This document shows, in pieces, positions 9,091 through 17,650 of a DNA stretch of 64,000 nucleotides. The notes below the pieces were generated by a model. It saw only the letters and a program-made list of their open reading frames with translations, was not told the origin of the DNA and ran no database searches. The stretch spans positions 620,001 through 684,000 of the forward strand of contig NZ_JBFEFI010000004.1 in assembly GCF_040717535.1 (NCBI RefSeq), given 5' to 3'. Positions within the stretch are counted from its first letter, which is position 1; the number at the start of each line of letters is the position of its first letter. Made by a program: the position numbers and the translations under genes. This DNA is from Thalassoglobus sp. JC818. Lineage in GTDB: Bacteria > Planctomycetota > Planctomycetia > Planctomycetales > Planctomycetaceae.

Positions 9091-10052
9091 TTTCCGGGCA
9101 CCGTAGCAACGAGCGATTTCTTGAAATATTTCTGGTGATGACTGTGCTCGGGCTGGGAGCGATCCTGTTCTCAATTGAGCAGTCACAGGTCGTTGTCCTC
9201 AACTTATTCTTCCTGCCGGTAGTGCTGGCGGGATTCTTCTTGGGACGGTATCGAGCCGGAGTTCTTTCATTGTTGTCAGTCGTCGTTGCGACGCTGGTCA
9301 TCACTCTCGATCTCTACCGATTCTCGTTTGACTATTCTCCGCTCACAATCGGCTTGAGCGTCCTCGTCTGGGGAGCTGTTCTCGGCCTGACTGCGATCAT
9401 GGTTGGAACACTGAACGAAGATCGGAACGCACGAGCTTTCGAACTGCACGAAGCACACGTCGGTGTCGTCGAAGTCCTCTCTCGGTATTTACAGAGCGCC
9501 AATCCTGATCTTCACAGTCGTTCTGAACGAGTCGATCGGCTGGCTGAGCAGGTTGCGATTCGAATGCGATTGTCTCCTCGTGAAGTCGACGACGTTCGCG
9601 TCGCGGCACTCTTGATGAATCTCTCAAATATCGAAATCACTTCACGCGTCATCAAACAGGCAGTGGGTGGACTCGAGGATCTCGGAGAAGCGAGCGAAAG
9701 CACCTTCCATGGAACGGAACTCGTGAAGTCCCTTGGCTCAGCTCTCAACGGCGCCTTCCCGCTCGTGTTGCTGCAGACCAGCAATTGGGAAAAGGCAGAT
9801 TCTGGCAACGTTCCGATCGGAGCCAGAATTCTGCGGATCACCAGAAGATTCGTCGAGTTGACTCAGCAGAATTTGAGTTCGGTCACGCTGACTCCAGAAG
9901 AAGCGATCGAAGAAATTCGACAGGATTGCCAGTCGAGTCACGATGTGGCCGTCGTTAACACGCTCGAAGAAATCACGACGACCGTCTCGCTCGATTCGAG
10001 CCTCTATGAGATGGTCGTGTTTCAACCAGCTGAGCCTTCCTCAGCTGTGTAG
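9087..10052 (+). CDS. Membrane protein with degenerate HD domain, coupled to HD-GYP gene
   Basis: The 321-aa protein has several N-terminal hydrophobic segments (roughly residues 12-110). They are followed by a cytoplasmic region resembling the N-terminal part of an HD-GYP domain: LHSRSERVDRLAEQVAIRMRL, then DDVRVAALLMNLSNIEI near residue 174. At the place of the HD metal pair (ALLHDIG) it carries MN, and no HHE/GYP motif follows. It is therefore predicted to be catalytically inactive, perhaps a sensor or regulatory partner of the preceding enzyme. The ATG overlaps the upstream stop. A 17-bp terminator hairpin follows the gene. Confidence 0.75.
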   Translation: MISGHRSNERFLEIFLVMTVLGLGAILFSIEQSQVVVLNLFFLPVVLAGFFLGRYRAGVLSLLSVVVATLVITLDLYRFSFDYSPLTIGLSVLVWGAVLGLTAIMVGTLNEDRNARAFELHEAHVGVVEVLSRYLQSANPDLHSRSERVDRLAEQVAIRMRLSPREVDDVRVAALLMNLSNIEITSRVIKQAVGGLEDLGEASESTFHGTELVKSLGSALNGAFPLVLLQTSNWEKADSGNVPIGARILRITRRFVELTQQNLSSVTLTPEEAIEEIRQDCQSSHDVAVVNTLEEITTTVSLDSSLYEMVVFQPAEPSSAV

Positions 10053-10095
10053 GCCATCTGCCGAACTCTCTGCATTACACGCAGAAACCGAAACG

Positions 10096-10135
10096 AAAAA
10101 AGGACTTCTCACGAGATGGTGAGAAGTCCTTTTTT
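10096..10135. terminator. Bidirectional rho-independent terminator
   Basis: A 17-bp perfect inverted repeat (A6-GGACTTCTCAC, loop GAGATG, GTGAGAAGTCC-T6) begins with an A run and ends with a T run. It can therefore terminate the degenerate-HD gene on the plus strand and the tRNA-Leu transcript on the minus strand. Confidence 0.85.
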
Positions 10136-10142
10136 GATTAGT

Positions 10143-10227
<85 letters not shown>

Positions 10228-10238
10228 TTGGGAGAGGT

Positions 10239-10267
10239 AATTTACTGACGAAGCTGTGTCTCGGCAA
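10239..10267 (-). promoter_or_regulatory. Candidate sigma-70-type promoter of tRNA-Leu
   Basis: On the minus strand TTGCCG and TAAATT are separated by exactly 17 bases, and the -10 box ends 11 bases before the mature tRNA 5' end. The match is four of six at each box, and the position fits a tRNA promoter. Confidence 0.45.
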
Positions 10268-10338
10268 CCCAAAGAAGATCCCAATTCTGACGGGAGGAAA
10301 ATCGACCGTCTGCTCACGTTGGGAAACCGATACGAGTG

Positions 10339-11517
10339 TTACACGCTGTCCGAGTCAAAGACGACATCCGCCAGCGTCGTCACGCCTGATCCAGAAGGCG
10401 AAAATCCCTTCCGAAACTGAAATCGCCAGGCGACCTCACCGGACAAGCTTTCAATTCCATCCTCACTCGAAGCGAGATAGGTGACGAATGATTCCCCGGG
10501 CTGCAGGACTTTTCCGAGCTGCTGATCCTTCATGTCCCAGTCGCTCGAACTGGTGAGATGATAGGTCGAGACCGGCTGAGCGTTCGCATCTGCCTGAGTA
10601 TTGAAGAGATAGTAATTTGAGTACTCACCCTGATCTGAACTCCGGACCCAGCGAAGCGTCAGATTTCGGTCGAACGGTGCGATTTCTTGGTCGTCGGAGA
10701 CATTCGTGAACTTCAGGAAGAGTTTCATGACCGGTTTTGAGGGTTCTCGTGTACGCGACTCTTCGCCGGAATAGTGAGTGAATTCGATTGGCTCAACGAC
10801 GACTCGAATCGGTTCGACCAGCAGATTCCCGAAACGTTGTTGCTCTCCGATTCTCAACGTGTGACCTGGCGCAAGTTGTTCTTTGGGAGCGACATAGGAG
10901 AGTTCTTGTATCGGTTCCGGAGCGACATCCGGCAGACTCTCAAGCTGATGCGATCGACCGGAGTTCAGAGCCAGGAAGAGTGCAATGATCGTGATCAAGC
11001 TCGCATAGCTGATCAGGAGAATCATCGGCAGCCGGGATGATGAATCGACGTCTGATTTCGTCGAAGCAGCAGCAGGCTTGGGCTCGACCGATTCCTTCTT
11101 GGGAGTTGGTTTCATGTCAGCTTTGGGCTCGTCTGGATCGGCGAAGGTTTCTCTTTCTCTCCCGAGAACGACTGTCTGGTCGGCGGTCGACATTTCCCGA
11201 ATCGAAGGATCGGTGTCGTCTTCAGATTCGGTTTTGCCTTTCATGATCAGAGTTGTTCCGTCTGAAACGTTGAACTCTGGATCTGGCAACGGGTTATGAA
11301 TCGAGTCATCAGAGTCGGAAGCGTCCTCTTCAGACACGTCCTCGACAGCAGCTTCCTGCTCATCGGCGAGCGCCGACACTTCTGCTTCGTCCACTTCTTG
11401 TGACTCTGCGGACTCAGAGTCCTCTGTTGCGGAGAAAGGCTTCGTCGGTTCGTCAGCAATTGTATCCTGATGCGATTCCAACCAGTCGAAGTTCGGGGTT
11501 TCGTCTCGTGATGACAT
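10339..11517 (-). CDS. Acidic single-pass membrane protein of unknown function
   Basis: I do not recognise the family. Residues 1 to about 160 are rich in Asp, Glu and Ser and look disordered. One transmembrane segment (MILLISYASLITIIALFLAL, near 163-183) follows. The last 200 or so residues form a predicted extracytoplasmic domain of beta-strand character (LLVEPIRVVVEPIEF, VMKLFLKFTNVS, LTLRWVR). The C-terminal part resembles DUF4352-like or carboxypeptidase-type immunoglobulin-like folds in texture only. It is not obviously co-transcribed with bioD, whose gene starts on the same strand upstream of it... the gap to bioD is about 105 bases, so a shared transcript is possible. Confidence 0.75.
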   Translation of the reverse strand: MSSRDETPNFDWLESHQDTIADEPTKPFSATEDSESAESQEVDEAEVSALADEQEAAVEDVSEEDASDSDDSIHNPLPDPEFNVSDGTTLIMKGKTESEDDTDPSIREMSTADQTVVLGRERETFADPDEPKADMKPTPKKESVEPKPAAASTKSDVDSSSRLPMILLISYASLITIIALFLALNSGRSHQLESLPDVAPEPIQELSYVAPKEQLAPGHTLRIGEQQRFGNLLVEPIRVVVEPIEFTHYSGEESRTREPSKPVMKLFLKFTNVSDDQEIAPFDRNLTLRWVRSSDQGEYSNYYLFNTQADANAQPVSTYHLTSSSDWDMKDQQLGKVLQPGESFVTYLASSEDGIESLSGEVAWRFQFRKGFSPSGSGVTTLADVVFDSDSV

Positions 11518-11623
11518 GCGAGAGTCCAGTTTTACTCTAAACGATCAAGGTTCGTCGTCGTGGGAAGGAATTCGAGGAAGGTAAAAGGGCCGTTCGCCTA
11601 CAGCCAGTGAATTCCCAGTTCCA

Positions 11624-12331
11624 TCAAGTGTTGGTTTGCTGGGCGGTCATCCTTGTCCATAAATCGGCGGTGGTCCAGTTGGTGGGACGTTGCCACTCCA
11701 AGCGACCTTGAAACTCTACGTTTCCGACGACGGGAACAGGTGCAAATCTTAGGATTTGTTCCTGGTTATCAGAAAGACGGACCGTACTTTGTCCGCTCAT
11801 ATCGTTCAGGACAATTCCAATCAGGTCAAGTCCTGACGATTGGATCGCGTCGATCGTGAGGATCGCATGATTAATAGCGCCAAGCTTATGTCCGATTACC
11901 AGCACCACCGGAAACTTCAATCGCTTCGCAAAGTCAGCGACTGTTTCCGTCTCGGAAATCGGGCAAAACCATCCGCCCACGCCTTCAACAACGACACCTT
12001 CCGCCAGATTCGACCATTCCTGGAGGCCAGCATAAAGACGCTCGGAATCGACTTCTGTTCCCTCATCCCGGGCTGCGACCGGTGGAGCCAGGGCTGCGCG
12101 AAACCGTTGAGGACAGATCAAGTCCTTGTGGAACTCGGTTCCGATCGCTGATGCAAGTTGTTCGATATCCTCCCAGACAGGCGACTGATTTTCCCGGATC
12201 ATCGCTCCCGAACAGACCGGTTTATACGCCCCGATTCGATGTCCGAGTTCACGAAGCTGGCGGATGATCTCACACGAGACGTACGTTTTTCCCGCGTCGG
12301 TGTCCGTTCCAGTAATCAAAAGTCCATGCAT
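11624..12331 (-). CDS. bioD: Dethiobiotin synthetase
   Basis: Closes the ureido ring of dethiobiotin from 7,8-diaminopelargonate, CO2 and ATP, the penultimate step of biotin synthesis. The P-loop GTDTDAGKT is at residues 8-16, YKPVCSG follows near 37 with the conserved substrate Lys, and EGVGGWFCP near 117 corresponds to the family's EGAGG switch motif. The 235-aa length is typical. No other bio genes are adjacent, so biotin genes are dispersed here. Confidence 0.92.
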   Translation of the reverse strand: MHGLLITGTDTDAGKTYVSCEIIRQLRELGHRIGAYKPVCSGAMIRENQSPVWEDIEQLASAIGTEFHKDLICPQRFRAALAPPVAARDEGTEVDSERLYAGLQEWSNLAEGVVVEGVGGWFCPISETETVADFAKRLKFPVVLVIGHKLGAINHAILTIDAIQSSGLDLIGIVLNDMSGQSTVRLSDNQEQILRFAPVPVVGNVEFQGRLEWQRPTNWTTADLWTRMTAQQTNT

Positions 12332-12676
12332 CCCCGATTCCCTTCCGTAGTGTGGTCAATCAGTCTGATCGATTCTGCGGAAGAATCAAAGTTGGAGCTT
12401 TCTTCCGCTGAAGAAAGCTGGAGGAAATGACTTCCGTCGAACAGTGTTCAACGTTTCCGATAAGAAGCCTGATAGGGGTTCAACACGTCCAGATTGGGGC
12501 GTACATCGCGATCAATCGATCAACGAATTGACCGATCTTGCTTGGAGATTTAGACTTGAAGTGAGGCATTCAACGCATCAGCCATGTTCGTTACGAATGT
12601 AAGCTGGTTCTCATCTCGGGAATGCCGCAACCGAATCGTTCAGTTCAATTTCCAACTCAAGACAAAGCACAACCTC
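12332..12676. other. Divergent intergenic region upstream of bioD
   Basis: It holds both 5' regions of bioD (minus) and the secreted hydrolase-like gene (plus). The only clear structure is a perfect 10-bp inverted repeat, AGCTTTCTTC-CGCT-GAAGAAAGCT, at 12396-12419. No convincing promoter pair or small gene is seen. Confidence 0.5.
12396..12419. promoter_or_regulatory. Perfect 10-bp inverted repeat upstream of bioD
   Basis: AGCTTTCTTC and GAAGAAAGCT are separated by CGCT and no T tract follows. It lies about 65 bases before the bioD start, so it could be an operator or a leader hairpin. It does not resemble the BirA operator as I know it. Confidence 0.35.
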
Positions 12677-13600
12677 ATGATGCGATCAAAGTTGGCCCTG
12701 GCACTCATCGTTGGACTCTCTTTCAATGGGATCTGCAGCGCCCAAGACGGATCGACGGCTGTGTCTCTCGAAGCAGTCGGAGACCGTTTCCCAATCCAGA
12801 TCACTTACTTCGCAGCGAACCCCGACGCAGGACCTCCCAAAGAGGCCCCTGTCGTTGTCATCGTTCCAGATCTGGAAGAAACCCGAATTGCCTGGGATAA
12901 GGGAGCTGGCCCTCGAAATGCTCCGAAAACGCTGCCCGCCGAATTGCAGCAACGCGGATATGCCGTCATCACCGTTGATCTCCGGAAGACTGGAGAGAGC
13001 GTGATCGAAGGTCGTGAAGAGCCGATTCGCCCAGCGGACTACGAGCGCATGGTTCTGGGTGACCTCGAAGCAGTGAAGGATTTCATCTTCTCCCTGCATC
13101 AGGAACAGAAACTGAACATGCACAAAATGGGTTTCATCGGCAGCGGAATGGGTGCTCCCATCGCAGCTGGGTTCGCCGAATACGACTGGAAGAAAAAGCC
13201 ATTCGATGACCACGCAATTCCAGCGGAGCGAACACCGCGCGGACAGGATGTACGAGCACTCGTTCTGATTTCGCCGAAGACCAGTGCTGGCAAAGTACAT
13301 TCGAATCGTGCGATTGGATTCCTGAAGAATCCACGAATGGACATCTCCCTGATGGTGATCGTTGGGCAGGACGATTCAGCGAATTACCGCAACGCGAAAG
13401 CCATTTTCAATACGTTCTCCGTTGTCAAAGCCAATGAGGAAAGAGGCGTTTTCCTCGATCCTCGACTCAAGGACAGTGGAATTGGACTTCTTCAACAACG
13501 CATCGAAATCGCTTATACGCCGATCCTGACATTCCTCGACAACAGACTGAAATCGATCAATGACCCGTGGGTTGATCGACGAAGTCGACTGCAGCGATAA
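12677..13600 (+). CDS. Secreted alpha/beta-hydrolase-like protein
   Basis: From the ATG chosen here the protein begins MMRSKLALALIVGLSFNGICSAQ, a normal signal peptide. An upstream in-frame start would bury it behind 31 charged residues. The fold resembles an alpha/beta hydrolase: VVVIVPDLEETR near the oxyanion strand, GYAVITVDLRKTGES, then MGFIGSGMGAPIAAGFA at the nucleophile elbow. The elbow reads G-S-G-M-G, with Ser in the second place of the motif and Gly at the expected nucleophile position. Catalytic activity is therefore doubtful. It is followed by adk on the same strand, 119 bases later. Confidence 0.75.
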   Translation: MMRSKLALALIVGLSFNGICSAQDGSTAVSLEAVGDRFPIQITYFAANPDAGPPKEAPVVVIVPDLEETRIAWDKGAGPRNAPKTLPAELQQRGYAVITVDLRKTGESVIEGREEPIRPADYERMVLGDLEAVKDFIFSLHQEQKLNMHKMGFIGSGMGAPIAAGFAEYDWKKKPFDDHAIPAERTPRGQDVRALVLISPKTSAGKVHSNRAIGFLKNPRMDISLMVIVGQDDSANYRNAKAIFNTFSVVKANEERGVFLDPRLKDSGIGLLQQRIEIAYTPILTFLDNRLKSINDPWVDRRSRLQR

Positions 13601-13719
13601 TTCTTCATCGCATTCTCCAACCTGATGGAGTAACGTGTTCGCGTGTGCCGCTCGCATTCAAATTGTGATGCCCAGTTGCCAGTGCAGCAGCTGTCGCCGA
13701 ACTCAAGAAGAAAGCTGTA

Positions 13720-14370
13720 ATGTCATCTGTTGAAGCAAAGCCGGTCTCCAAAAGCAAACGAGGTTACCCTTACCCGGCAGCCTTGATCTTCGGAGTCCCG
13801 GGAGCCGGAAAAGGAACTCAAGGTGAGATCCTGACGAATGTCCCCGGATTTTTTCATCTCTCCAGTGGAGTCATCTTTCGCAAACTCGACCCGAAGTCAG
13901 AAGAGGGACGAATCGTTCGCGAATACAGTGCTCGTGGAGAGCTTGCTCCTGACGACTTGACGATTCGGATTTTTCTGAACTGGCTGGAAGCTCAAAGAGC
14001 AGCTGAGCGATTTCGACCACGTGATCAGCTCTTGCTACTCGATGGTTTGCCACGAACTGTTCAGCAGTGTGAGATGCTCAAAGAATACGTCGATGTCAAA
14101 GCACTGCTTCACTTTGACTGCAAAGACGAAGAAGCGATGATCGACCGAATTCGACGCCGAGCGGTACTCGAGAATCGGATCGACGATGCGAGCGAATCGG
14201 TGACTCGCAAACGTTTTGAAGTCTATCACCGGGAAACTGCTCCCGTACTGAACCACTATCAGGATGTTGTGAAAAACGTCGATTGCGCGGGAATTCACGC
14301 AGAGATTTTGATCGAATGCCTGAAACATCTCGTTCCAATTCTCAAGGAGAGTTTCCCACGCCAGATGTGA
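13720..14370 (+). CDS. adk: Adenylate kinase-family nucleoside monophosphate kinase
   Basis: Transfers phosphate from ATP to AMP or a related NMP. The P-loop GVPGAGKGTQ is at residues 25-34, FFHLSSGVIFRKL gives the NMP-binding region, LLLDGLPRT replaces the usual DGFPRT, and RIDDASESVTRKRFEVY supplies the R-x-DD motif and catalytic Args. The LID is the short form without zinc Cys residues. An N-terminal tail of about 20 basic residues precedes the domain. It is not in a ribosomal-protein operon, so it may be a second, specialised kinase, and UMP/CMP specificity cannot be excluded. Confidence 0.87.
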   Translation: MSSVEAKPVSKSKRGYPYPAALIFGVPGAGKGTQGEILTNVPGFFHLSSGVIFRKLDPKSEEGRIVREYSARGELAPDDLTIRIFLNWLEAQRAAERFRPRDQLLLLDGLPRTVQQCEMLKEYVDVKALLHFDCKDEEAMIDRIRRRAVLENRIDDASESVTRKRFEVYHRETAPVLNHYQDVVKNVDCAGIHAEILIECLKHLVPILKESFPRQM

Positions 14371-14424
14371 CCGTCGCTGATAGCGATTCAGCAGCTTCGT
14401 TCTATCGATGTCTTCTCGAAAACC

Positions 14425-14446
14425 GCCCTCGCGATTTCACGAGGGC
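14425..14446 (+). terminator. Hairpin downstream of adk
   Basis: GCCCTCG and CGAGGGC form a perfect 7-bp GC-rich stem with an 8-base loop about 55 bases after the adk stop. No T tract follows, so intrinsic termination is uncertain. Confidence 0.3.
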
Positions 14447-14596
14447 TGACATCGCAAGCATTGGAAGAAACGAATTCAGGCGGCGAAAGAGTCGTCACGA
14501 GTCCTTCGAAAGGCCGGTGAGCTTTGAGGAACAGATCTCATCAGCAGGGAGACTAGTTCGCACGGATTTCGCTGTCGTGTCAGGGTGAATTGATCG

Positions 14597-15781
14597 ATGA
14601 TTCTGGTTCCCTTTTCGACCGACGCTCCCATTTATTATCGGCCGATTGGGACGTTGGTACTCATCGTCTTAAATGTCGCTGTGTATCTGGCGATCGGGGA
14701 TAACATCGAAACCGCGATCGAGCGGTATGGTTTACAGCACAGCAGCGGATTGACTCCCTTTCAGTGGATCACTTCCAACTTCGTCCACGGCGGCTTCTTC
14801 CACTTGCTCTTCAACATGATTTTCCTGTGGGGCTTCGGGATTATCATCGAAGGCAAGATCGGGTGGATGCAGTTTCTCCCGCTCTATTTCGGCATCGGTA
14901 TCGTCGAATGCTTCGTGGAACAAATGATCTACACCGATCAGGGAATTTCTTTCGGAGCGTCGGCGATCATCTACGGGCTGATGGTGATCTCTCTGATCTG
15001 GGCACCCGCCAACGAGTTGACAGTCTTCTACTGGCTCTTCTTTCGGTTCGTCGGTGTCTTCGATATTTCGATCGTGGCCTATTCGCTTCTCATGCTGGCG
15101 ACTTCTCTACTCTTCGCTCTCGTGCTGGGAGACTTTGCATACAGTGAGTGGCTGCACCTGCTGGGAGGAGCGGTCGGTGCTGTTGTGGGATTTGGGTATC
15201 TGAAACTCAAACTCGTGGACTGCGAAGGCTGGGATTTGCTTTCTTATGTTTCCGGACAAACCCCCAACAGCGACGACTATCTTTCCGAGCAGTTTCAGGA
15301 TGCTCGTCGCCGTCGAAAATCGACGAAGACAGCGAAGAGAGTTCGCCCTGAAGAAACCAATCCGACAGAGAAGTTCGTCAAAGCCTCACCGCAACGCTTC
15401 GCGAAGCTGCTGAAGAATTCAAAAGCTCAAGCTGCCTATATGGAACTGATGCGGCTTCAATCCCGATTGCCAGATTGGTCCCCCAGCAGCGAACAACTGC
15501 TCTTGCTTGCGAGAGGACTTCGTCGCGCCAGCGCGATGAAAAAATCGATGGAGATCTACAACCGCTTCCTCAAAAGACATCCGGACCATTCCGCTGCTCT
15601 TCTCGAAATCGCCGAGATTTTCGTCTATGTCGAAGACCGCCCCAGCGCAGCGAAGAAGCGGCTCGAACGGTGCCAAAAAAGAGACCTGAGCGAGAAACAA
15701 CAAATGCGGCTCAAGCAAGCCATGAAACACGCTCAGTCCATGATCGACGATGGAGTGATTGAGATCGACTACCAGGAATAG
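14597..15781 (+). CDS. Rhomboid-family intramembrane protease with C-terminal helical repeats
   Basis: The first 210 residues form the six-helix rhomboid core. They include NFVHGGFFHLLFNMIFLWGFG (HxxxN), GASAIIYG with the catalytic Ser near residue 121 and WLHLLGGAVGA with the catalytic His near 186. Both dyad residues are present. After a basic linker (RRRRKSTKTAKR) the last 130 residues are helical, with a TPR-like pair (ARGLRRASAMKKSMEIYNRFLKR, ALLEIAEIFVYVEDR). Substrate recognition or complex formation through this tail is inferred. A hairpin terminator lies downstream. Confidence 0.88.
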   Translation: MILVPFSTDAPIYYRPIGTLVLIVLNVAVYLAIGDNIETAIERYGLQHSSGLTPFQWITSNFVHGGFFHLLFNMIFLWGFGIIIEGKIGWMQFLPLYFGIGIVECFVEQMIYTDQGISFGASAIIYGLMVISLIWAPANELTVFYWLFFRFVGVFDISIVAYSLLMLATSLLFALVLGDFAYSEWLHLLGGAVGAVVGFGYLKLKLVDCEGWDLLSYVSGQTPNSDDYLSEQFQDARRRRKSTKTAKRVRPEETNPTEKFVKASPQRFAKLLKNSKAQAAYMELMRLQSRLPDWSPSSEQLLLLARGLRRASAMKKSMEIYNRFLKRHPDHSAALLEIAEIFVYVEDRPSAAKKRLERCQKRDLSEKQQMRLKQAMKHAQSMIDDGVIEIDYQE

Positions 15782-15852
15782 AATTCGAACTCTCAGTTTC
15801 TCAGTCGTACGTCTGAGTGATGTGAGCCTCACTCGCTGACTGAAAAATGCAA

Positions 15853-15886
15853 ACAGCCCGCCTTTCGAATCCGAAAAGCGGGCTGT
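15853..15886. terminator. Hairpin terminator between convergent genes
   Basis: ACAGCCCGCCTTTCG pairs with CGAAAAGCGGGCTGT over 15 positions with one mismatch around the loop AATC. It sits between the rhomboid gene (plus) and the TPR gene (minus) and can serve both. The T tracts are short, so it is rated moderate. Confidence 0.55.
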
Positions 15887-15930
15887 CGATTTGAGTCGAT
15901 CGAGAATCTAGATCTCTGGACTCGACGATG

Positions 15931-17358
15931 CTACTGAGTGCTCGCTCCGGAATTCTTCAAGGCGAAAACAGCTCCTCGATAGGCTGAGAGCCGTGGCAGT
16001 TCTGATCGAACTGACTGTTTCCAGTAAGCCACAGCATCTTGCTGGCGATCCCGTCGAAGAAGTTCCATTCCGATGAAGTAATAAGCTTCACACAACTGTG
16101 CAGCCCGTGCATCTTTGTCTTCGGGATGGGCGGCCTTCAACAGCGACTGAGCGTCAACCTGTCCGAGTTGGAAGAGGACGAGTGTGTCAATCCAATCCCG
16201 TGATTCTGCAGGCTTCGAGATGATGGCCTGATAATCCTGCTGCTGGTACTTGTTCGCACGGATGGCACTCGCCAGCTTCCATGGCAATACAAATCGCATG
16301 TCAGGCTGAATGCGAAGTGCATTGTTGAAGGAATCAAACGCACCGGCAAAGTCGCCGGAGAAGAACTGAGCGAATCCAAGATCGGCGTGAGACATTGGAT
16401 TCTCAGGAGCCATTTCGGCGACGCGTTTGTAGTCTTGAAGAGCTTCCGCTGCTTTGTTCTGATTCAATCTCGCTGTCGCCCGCAGACTCAACGCTCCAAT
16501 CTGAGTTGGATCGATGGTCAAAACTTCGCTCAAAGCAGCTTCGGCAGCAGCTGAGTCGCCTGATTCCAGGTGAGCGAATCCACGGTTGATGTACGCAGGA
16601 ATGAAGCGTCCATTGAGCTTGATTGCCTGAGTAAAGTCCTGAATCGCTTCAGCCGTTTTGCCTTGAGACTGCAGGAACATCCCGCGATTGTTCCACGCAA
16701 CTGGATTCTCAGGAAACGCCTGAACGACGCTGGAGAATGCGGCAATCGCTTCAGCAGGACTTTTCGTTCGGGCTGCGAATTCCGCCAATGCCATGTGGGC
16801 TGCGGTGTGCTTCGGTGAGACTTGAATGGCTTGCTTCAAATCTCGTTCAGCAGCGGCATTATCTTCGAGCCGCATGTTTGCTTGAGCCCGTTGATAAAGC
16901 AGGTTTGCCTGTTGCTCAGCGGTGAGATCATCACGCTCCAGCACAGAGTCAGCCACAGTCTTGGCAGTTTGAGCGTGTGCCTGCTTCTCTTCGACATCGG
17001 CGAGATGGCTCATTCCGTAAATGTACGGCAGGTAGTACTCGGGCTTACCTTTTTCCTCGAATCGAATCGCGTTTCGAGCATCGGCAATCCCGCGACGAAG
17101 CATGTCTGCATCGCCGGTCAGAATTCCCATTTCAACCTGTGCACTTCCGCGAAGATAGAGTGCGACATGGTCCTGAGGCTGAGTGGTCAGAACCTGATTC
17201 GACAATTGAATTGTCTGTGGAAAGTTCCGTTGTCGGTAAGCATCGTCTGCTTGTTCCTTGACGGCTTCGAGATCCGGTCCGGGATTTTGGCCGTGCGTCG
17301 TGCCGGCGATTCCGACGAGCAAAAGCATTGCCGTCAAACAAGTGGTGAAGCGAAACAT
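15931..17358 (-). CDS. Secreted tetratricopeptide-repeat protein
   Basis: The start is the ATG preceded by AGGGAGGAATCAGG, a strong ribosome site, and it gives a signal peptide (MFRFTTCLTAMLLLVGIAG, cleaved near THGQ). The open frame extends about 100 codons further upstream without such features. The mature 450 residues are consecutive TPR units, for example ENPVAWNNRGMFLQSQGKTAEA and GRFIPAYINRGFAHLESGDSAAAE. The role is probably protein-protein interaction in the periplasm. No partner is identifiable; hemC ends about 290 bases upstream on the same strand. Confidence 0.85.
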   Translation of the reverse strand: MFRFTTCLTAMLLLVGIAGTTHGQNPGPDLEAVKEQADDAYRQRNFPQTIQLSNQVLTTQPQDHVALYLRGSAQVEMGILTGDADMLRRGIADARNAIRFEEKGKPEYYLPYIYGMSHLADVEEKQAHAQTAKTVADSVLERDDLTAEQQANLLYQRAQANMRLEDNAAAERDLKQAIQVSPKHTAAHMALAEFAARTKSPAEAIAAFSSVVQAFPENPVAWNNRGMFLQSQGKTAEAIQDFTQAIKLNGRFIPAYINRGFAHLESGDSAAAEAALSEVLTIDPTQIGALSLRATARLNQNKAAEALQDYKRVAEMAPENPMSHADLGFAQFFSGDFAGAFDSFNNALRIQPDMRFVLPWKLASAIRANKYQQQDYQAIISKPAESRDWIDTLVLFQLGQVDAQSLLKAAHPEDKDARAAQLCEAYYFIGMELLRRDRQQDAVAYWKQSVRSELPRLSAYRGAVFALKNSGASTQ

Positions 17359-17650
17359 CCTGATTCCTCCCTGAGGAAATTTCGTAGGGTGAGAGTACTT
17401 TTGGCGATCGACCGAAGAGGAGCGAACACAAAACAACATTCGTTTGTACTTCGACCTGAACGCATCGGCAGCGCCAGACTGTTGATTTTCTCCGCGCGTC
17501 GTAACCGATGCTAGAGAATCCATCAACCCCAGTCTGACCGGGACGGGACTCGAACGGCGTTTGTTCAGGAATTCAAGAAGATCTCTCGGGGGCGATGCAA
17601 ACGAAACTGTTCGCGATCCGACAACTCGTTCGCTTCTACGAAACTGTCGA

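Noticed and set aside
16822-17514. A 230-codon plus-strand frame opposite the TPR gene
   Set aside because: The other strand has a signal peptide, strong ribosome site and TPR motifs; this one has none.
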